NCBI RefSeq assembly: GCF_000730565.1
Contig: NZ_BBIQ01000018.1
Span: 1-64,000, forward strand
Length of the DNA: 64,000 bases
DNA from: Pseudomonas fulva NBRC 16637 = DSM 17717
GTDB taxonomy: Bacteria > Pseudomonadota > Gammaproteobacteria > Pseudomonadales > Pseudomonadaceae
Direction of reading: 5' to 3'
Numbering within the stretch: position 1 is the stretch's first letter; each line of letters opens with the position of its first letter. Shown piece after piece: positions 60,010-64,000 of this stretch. The notes under the pieces were generated by a model. It did no database searches, was not told the origin of the DNA, and saw only the letters and a list, made by a program, of their open reading frames with translations. The translations under genes and the position numbers were made by a program.

Positions 60010-61251
60010 ATGGAATTGTGCACAATGCCAAGCGTCAGTCCGGCCCCTCGTGGTCTGCCCGAACACCAACAGCAAAGCCTGCTCCAGCAGTGGCTGGCCA
60101 TTCTCTCCGTGGCCGTGGGCGCGTTCGCCTTGGTGACCAGCGAGTTTCTTCCAGTCGGCGTGCTGAACGACGTCGCCAACGATCTGGGCATCAGTGCAGG
60201 CCTTGCCGGGCTGATGGTCACCTTGCCCGGCATCATGGCAGCCCTGGCGGCGCCGACCATTTCTGTCGGTGTCGGCAACCTGGACCGGCGCTACCTGCTG
60301 ATCGGCCTGACCTTGATCATGATCCTGGCCAACGCCATCGTCGCGTTTGCCGGTAATTTTCACCTGTTGCTGCTGGGGCGCGGGCTGCTGGGGGTGAGTA
60401 TCGGTGGCTTCTGGGCGACCGCTATTGCCTTGAGCAGCCGCCTGGCGCCCGATGGCGTCGGGGTGGCCAAGGCCAACTCGATCATCATGGCCGGCGTTAC
60501 CCTGGCCACGGTCATCGGTGTGCCGGTGGGTACCTGGCTCAGCGGGCTGATGGGCTGGCGGATGACGTTCCTGGTCACTGCCGTGGTAGGGGTGCCGGTA
60601 CTGTTGGCGCAGGTCATGCTCCTGCCCCGGTTGATGCCGGAGAAGGCCATTCGCATCAGCGACCTGCCGGCGTTGTTCATCAATCCACAGGCGCGCGTGG
60701 GCCTGATTGCCGTGTTGCTGATCGGGCTGGCGCATTTTGCCGCCTACACCTACGTGGCCCCTTTCTTCAAGCAAAACGCCGGCTTCGATGGCCCAACCAT
60801 TGGCTCATTGCTGCTGCTCTACGGGGTGGCGGGGTTCATGGGCAATATCTTCGCAGGCTTTGCGGCCAACCGCAGCGTGCGGCATACCTTGCTGCTGGTG
60901 GCGCTGCTGATTGCCGTGAGCACGGCGCTGTTCCCGCACTTTGCCACTGGCATGACAGGCGCTGCGATGCTGATCGCGTTATGGGGCTTTGCCTTCGGGG
61001 CGTTTCCTGCCTGCGCGAACATCTGGATGTTCGTGGTCGCGCCCAAGGATGTGGAGCGGGGCATGCCGCTGTTCGTGGCCATGTTCCAGGTCATCATCGC
61101 CGTAGGGTCGTTCTTTGGTGGGCAGGTGGTCGATCACCTGGGCACCGGCGTGCTGCTGAGCATGGCCACGGCACTGGTAGGTTGCGGTTTCGTGACGGTG
61201 CTGGTGCTCGGGCGCAGTGTCAGTAATGCACTGGTCAGCCAGCCGGGTTGA
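60010..61251 (+). CDS. MFS exporter, DHA1 family (NepI/AraJ-like)
   Basis: This 413-aa permease has 12 predicted membrane helices. The first helix contains TSEFLPVGVLNDVANDLGIS, and the loop after helix 2 reads LDRRYLLIG, with GRGLLGVSIGGFWATA in helix 4, all resembling the NepI/YdhP/AraJ group of proton-coupled sugar, purine or drug exporters. The actual substrate cannot be read from sequence. The initial ATG 60010 and an internal ATG at 60025 are both possible starts. Confidence 0.88.
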   Translation: MELCTMPSVSPAPRGLPEHQQQSLLQQWLAILSVAVGAFALVTSEFLPVGVLNDVANDLGISAGLAGLMVTLPGIMAALAAPTISVGVGNLDRRYLLIGLTLIMILANAIVAFAGNFHLLLLGRGLLGVSIGGFWATAIALSSRLAPDGVGVAKANSIIMAGVTLATVIGVPVGTWLSGLMGWRMTFLVTAVVGVPVLLAQVMLLPRLMPEKAIRISDLPALFINPQARVGLIAVLLIGLAHFAAYTYVAPFFKQNAGFDGPTIGSLLLLYGVAGFMGNIFAGFAANRSVRHTLLLVALLIAVSTALFPHFATGMTGAAMLIALWGFAFGAFPACANIWMFVVAPKDVERGMPLFVAMFQVIIAVGSFFGGQVVDHLGTGVLLSMATALVGCGFVTVLVLGRSVSNALVSQPG

Positions 61252-61355
61252 GGGCGCTGAGCCACTCGCGTCCGTGCGGCACTGGGAGGATTGGAATGAA
61301 CGCGGCGTACCGACTGTCGGTCGCATGTTCACACCCTCCAAGAAGGAAACCTGCA

Positions 61356-61628
61356 ATGAAAGCGATGACTCGACTGTTCACTGGCCTGGCCCTGGTTGGC
61401 GCGATGGGCGCTTCTGTTGCCTGGGCCGATCAGCCCGGCGCCGACTGGAAAGTGAACAAGGATCAGGCCGAAGCTGCCCTCAAAGGCGCCGGCTACACCC
61501 AGATCACCAAGATCGAAGCCGATGACGGTCATTGGGAAGGCGAGGGGATGAAAGCTGACGGCAAGCAGTACGAGTTCAAGGTCGACCCGCGAGATGGCCG
61601 TATCGTCAAGGATGAACTGGATAACTGA
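61356..61628 (+). CDS. Periplasmic PepSY-domain protein
   Basis: This 90-aa exported protein has a signal peptide (1-24, LALVGAMGASVAWA) and one PepSY domain (about 30-88: NKDQAEAALKGAGYTQITKIEADDGHWEGEGMKADGKQYEFKVDPRDGRIVKDE). PepSY proteins inhibit peptidases or regulate sensor kinases; no partner gene is adjacent. ATG 61356 is preceded by AAGGAAAC. A strong hairpin follows. It is convergent with the CsbD-like gene. Confidence 0.88.
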   Translation: MKAMTRLFTGLALVGAMGASVAWADQPGADWKVNKDQAEAALKGAGYTQITKIEADDGHWEGEGMKADGKQYEFKVDPRDGRIVKDELDN

Positions 61629-61648
61629 GTTCAGCCTGCATTGAAGCC

Positions 61649-61680
61649 CATCAGGCCCACGCACCCGCGTGGGCCTGATG
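61649..61680. terminator. Bidirectional hairpin between the PepSY and CsbD-like genes
   Basis: A perfect 14-bp stem CATCAGGCCCACGC (61649-61662) and its complement (61667-61680) enclose ACCC. It lies between two convergent genes; no strong T-tract follows on either strand. Confidence 0.75.
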
Positions 61681-61687
61681 CATTCGG

Positions 61688-61936
61688 TCAGCGGCGCAGC
61701 AGACGCGACACCACCATGGCCAGCGCGGCACCGATGGCCACGGCAGCAAACGGCTTTTCCTTGACGAAGGACGAGACGCAGTTCACGGCATCGCCGTAAG
61801 TCTTGGTCACCTGGCCAGCAGCCTGACGGCCTTCACCTTCGGCTTCTAGGGCCGGATCGTCGATCAGACGGCCTACAGCGCTCTGGGCTTTACCCGCAAT
61901 GTTCTCTGCTACACCTTCGATCTGTTCGCGTTTCAT
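61688..61936 (-). CDS. CsbD-like stress protein with C-terminal membrane anchor
   Basis: This 82-aa protein begins with a CsbD-type domain (MKREQIEGVAENIAGKAQSAVGRLI, about 1-45). Its last 25 residues form a hydrophobic, Gly/Ala-rich helix with basic end (AVAIGAALAMVVSRLLRR), resembling the C-terminal anchor of ElaB/YqjD (DUF883) ribosome-binding proteins. It is an unusual mix of the two small-protein types. General stress or stationary-phase role is inferred. AAGGATGACC precedes the ATG. Confidence 0.8.
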   Translation of the reverse strand: MKREQIEGVAENIAGKAQSAVGRLIDDPALEAEGEGRQAAGQVTKTYGDAVNCVSSFVKEKPFAAVAIGAALAMVVSRLLRR

Positions 61937-61993
61937 GGTTCGGTCATCCTTTCGCTAACGGGATTGGTTAAATAGCAAAAGGTTAGGGCGTTA

Positions 61994-62025
61994 GCGCCGC
62001 CGATTGGTTCCAACCAAAGCGGCGC
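61994..62025 (-). terminator. Palindromic hairpin downstream of soxR
   Basis: An outer stem GCGCCGC/GCGGCGC (61994-62000, 62019-62025) encloses TTGGTT-CC-AACCAA (62004-62017). It lies 32 bp past the soxR stop on the minus strand and about 58 bp upstream of the CsbD-like gene. Confidence 0.6.
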
Positions 62026-62056
62026 CAGATACTACCGCGCCGTGCACCTGCTGCGG

Positions 62057-62521
62057 TTACGTGCCCTCACGCACGTGCCGTTCCAAGATCCTGGGCCCGC
62101 TGCCTTCCTCGCCCAGTACATCCTGTGGGTTGCGTAGCGGGCATTGCTCCAGCGACAGGCAGCCGCAGCCGATGCAGTTGTCCAGGTTGTCGCGCAACGC
62201 CTGGAGCAGGCGAATGCGCTGGTTCAGGTCTTCTCGCCACGCACTGGACATTTCGCCCCACTGGGCTGCCGTGAGCTTGCTGTTGGGCGGGTAGCGCCCC
62301 AGCGCCTGCTTGATTTCATCCAGGGCAATACCGGTGCGCTGGGCCACCTTGATGATCGCCAGGGTGCGCAGCACCAGCGACGGATAGCGGCGTTGGTTGC
62401 CAGCCGTGCGCGTGCTGGCGATCAAACCCTTGCTTTCGTAGAAATGCAGTGCCGATACCGCGATACCGCTGCGGCGAGCCACCTCACCTACGGTAAGCAT
62501 CCGTGTCGATTCTGCTGCCAT
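62057..62521 (-). CDS. soxR: Redox-sensitive MerR regulator SoxR
   Basis: SoxR (154 aa) is the 2Fe-2S MerR-family sensor of redox-cycling compounds. It has an N-terminal winged HTH (about 8-75), a dimerisation coil and the cluster ligands Cys116, Cys119, Cys121 and Cys127 (CIGCGCLSLEQC). In Pseudomonas SoxR controls a small set of efflux and monooxygenase genes and has no soxS; none is found here either. ATG 62521 or ATG 62500 may start it. It lies 34 bp after the GntR gene on the same strand. Confidence 0.96.
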   Translation of the reverse strand: MAAESTRMLTVGEVARRSGIAVSALHFYESKGLIASTRTAGNQRRYPSLVLRTLAIIKVAQRTGIALDEIKQALGRYPPNSKLTAAQWGEMSSAWREDLNQRIRLLQALRDNLDNCIGCGCLSLEQCPLRNPQDVLGEEGSGPRILERHVREGT

Positions 62522-62555
62522 GCGAGTGGATCTCCAATGGGTGTACTGGGGGGCG

Positions 62556-63320
62556 TCAGAACGCTGGGGGGACAGCCGCGGCGCTTGCGGGCATGCGGTC
62601 GCGACGTAACTGGTTGACCAGGCTGTAGCGATCAGCGGGGTAGAGGTTTTCGCAGACCGCCATCAGGTCGCCGTTTTCCTCGCGGTAGTGGCGCACCACG
62701 CACAGCGCCGGTGCCCCCGGCTCGGCACTTAATACACGGGCCTGGTCAAGGGTCAGTGACTGTGCCTGAGCGTGCTGGTCGATCACGGCGATCACCCGCT
62801 CGTAGTGCTGCTCGATCAGGCGGGCGATCAACTGCTCGGGATGTGCCTGGGCCAGTTCGATCACCTGCGCGTAGTCGGATTGGGCATAGACGGCGCTTGC
62901 ACACACCACCAAGGGGTGGCCCGCAGAGGTACTGTGCAACGCCTCGATGCAGAAGTACTGTTCCCCTGGCACCAGCCCCAGTCGCTCGGCCTCGTCAGGG
63001 GCAGCCACGAATTGGCGAACAGCGCGAATCTGACGCACGGGTGCCTGAAGATGATGCGAGAGCTCTGCCAGGCTCGCTATCGACTGCCGGTAGCCGATCT
63101 GAGGGTGGCGCGCCTCGACGCGTGTCCCAATGCGCTTGCGCCGCGACACCAGGCCCAGGCTCTGCAACTGCTCGACCGCCGCGCGAACCGTATGCCGGCT
63201 CACACCGTAGAGCGCGCACAGTTCGATTTCAGTGGGCAACAAGCCCCCGACCGGATAGCGGCTGCTGGCGATTGCCTCGATCAAGTCCTTGGCCACAGTG
63301 GCATAGCGGGCTTGGTGCAT
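62556..63320 (-). CDS. GntR/HutC-family transcriptional regulator (UTRA)
   Basis: This 254-aa protein has an N-terminal GntR winged HTH (about 10-75; LLPTEIELCALYGVSRHTVRAAVEQLQSLGLVSRRKRIGTRV) and a C-terminal UTRA effector domain (about 95-235) as in HutC or PhnF. ATG 63320 starts MHQARYATVAKDLIEAI, with AGGTTCTACCC upstream. It is downstream of a drug-exporter gene and upstream of soxR on the same strand. A small-molecule ligand is expected but not identifiable. Confidence 0.9.
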   Translation of the reverse strand: MHQARYATVAKDLIEAIASSRYPVGGLLPTEIELCALYGVSRHTVRAAVEQLQSLGLVSRRKRIGTRVEARHPQIGYRQSIASLAELSHHLQAPVRQIRAVRQFVAAPDEAERLGLVPGEQYFCIEALHSTSAGHPLVVCASAVYAQSDYAQVIELAQAHPEQLIARLIEQHYERVIAVIDQHAQAQSLTLDQARVLSAEPGAPALCVVRHYREENGDLMAVCENLYPADRYSLVNQLRRDRMPASAAAVPPAF

Positions 63321-63405
63321 GGGTAGAACCTGTCTGGACGTTGTACAAAGGCGCCAGTGTACCAGCCGTTCGTCGCTCCCGAGCCAAGCGCCCGCCATCG
63401 CCTCA

Positions 63406-64000
63406 TTACCCCTTGTGCGACCTCAGCAGCAATGCTGCCACCGCACAGCCGAGCAACGCCAGGCAAGCCAGGTAGAAGGCATCGCTGTAGGCCATCAGGT
63501 AGGCTTCGCGGCGGATGGAGCCCGACAACCCTTCGAGCCACTGCTGCGAATGCCAGAGCCATGTCTGCACGGTCGGATCCAGGCGTGTGTGCAGTTGCGG
63601 CTCGAACACGGTCACATGCTCATGGATGCGCGCACTGTGCAGGCGTTCGCGCGTGGCCACCAGTTGGGTCAGGCCAGCCGTGCCGATGGCGCCACCCAGG
63701 TTGCGCAGCATCGAGAACACCGCCGAGGCCGACCCGGCCTCGCGCTTGTCCAGCCCGGCCACTGCCAGCACGGACAACGCAACCATGATGAACGGCTGGC
63801 CGATACCCCGTACCACGGTGGAGGGGATGATCACATTGTCGGCACTGTCGGCCGTCAGGCTGGCGCCCATCCAGCAGCCCAGCGCCATGATCAGGAACCC
63901 GCTGGCCACCATGAACTTGGCGCTGGTCCACCGCATCAGGCGCGGCATCAAGGGCGCCAGCAGCAACTGCACGAGCCCGTAGGCGATCAACGCCACACCT
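63406..64000 (-). CDS. DHA2 (EmrB/QacA) drug exporter, C-terminal part only
   Basis: The gene continues beyond the right edge of the window, so about 198 C-terminal residues are seen. They contain helices of an EmrB-like 14-helix exporter (LIAYGLVQLLLAPLMPRLM, IMVALSVLAVAGLDKREAGSASAVFSMLRNLGGAIGTA, the last being the family's helix-11 stretch, and a final AYSDAFYLACLALLGCAVAALLL helix). The reading ends at stop 63406. The start and any EmrA-type adaptor lie outside. A GntR regulator follows on the same strand. Confidence 0.9.
   Translation of the reverse strand, partial: GVALIAYGLVQLLLAPLMPRLMRWTSAKFMVASGFLIMALGCWMGASLTADSADNVIIPSTVVRGIGQPFIMVALSVLAVAGLDKREAGSASAVFSMLRNLGGAIGTAGLTQLVATRERLHSARIHEHVTVFEPQLHTRLDPTVQTWLWHSQQWLEGLSGSIRREAYLMAYSDAFYLACLALLGCAVAALLLRSHKG

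Noticed and set aside
1..64000. Search for mobile elements, prophage genes, integrases, toxin-antitoxin pairs or defence genes
   Set aside because: None of the reading frames resembles a transposase, integrase, restriction enzyme or toxin; gene order is the normal Pseudomonas order over most of the window.

Overview
The window is an ordinary, densely packed chromosomal segment of a fluorescent Pseudomonas, most likely of the P. putida group. The evidence is the high G+C content, the block order leuC-leuD-methyltransferase-leuB-asd-usg-fimV-truA-trpF-accD-folC-dedD-cvpA-purF-metZ-SDR typical of Pseudomonas, the Pseudomonas-type tRNA-Asp (GCAGCGG acceptor), and genus-typical neighbours such as DUF1853-nadK-phosphatase-glpG-DUF1315-DUF2797-pepN. 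No insertion sequence, phage gene, CRISPR array, origin or clear pseudogene was seen.

Layout. 1-2.2 kb: terminator of an upstream gene, thioesterase, dusC, and the heat-shock gene ibpA with a sigma-32-like promoter and a ROSE RNA thermometer. 2.2-6.5 kb (minus): a five-PAS GGDEF/EAL sensor behind a LysR regulator. 6.6-13.1 kb (plus): leucine and aspartate-family biosynthesis (leuC, leuD, methyltransferase, leuB, asd, asd-like usg). The LysR/leuC intergenic region holds a LysR-type operator array. 13.1-24.8 kb (plus): fimV, truA, trpF, accD, folC, dedD, cvpA, purF, metZ, SDR. 24.9-25.6 kb: tRNA-Val and three tRNA-Asp genes, one unit tandemly duplicated, between a strong promoter and a UUCG terminator.

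25.7-34.4 kb is a mixed region: DUF2242 lipoprotein, pcaIJ-type CoA-transferase, a 28-residue mini-ORF, an AraC regulator, a membrane-anchored nitrilase-fold protein lacking catalytic Lys and Cys, fadH with a PsrA-like site, a PLP deaminase/desulfhydrase and a cytochrome b561. 34.5-42 kb: DUF1853, then nadK, phosphatase, glpG, DUF1315, DUF2797 and pepN, tightly coupled. 42.3-47.2 kb: a YCF48 propeller plus RND (MMPL-like) exporter pair, a small protein and a periplasmic lactonase-fold protein. 47.2-59.6 kb (minus): GST, sbcC, sbcD and a complete moxR-DUF58-DUF4381-batA-batB/C-batD operon. 60-64 kb: MFS exporter, PepSY protein, CsbD-like protein, soxR, GntR/HutC regulator and a DHA2 drug exporter cut by the window end.

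Most genes are housekeeping. The points most worth following are regulatory (leuC operators, ROSE element, PsrA-like box, pcaI dyad, repeated extended -10 promoters) and enzyme-fold proteins that have lost catalytic residues (usg paralogue, nitrilase-like protein, BatB with a degenerate MIDAS). I found no convincing undescribed multi-gene system. The closest candidates are the YCF48/RND pair and the moxR-bat operon, both of which have relatives elsewhere.
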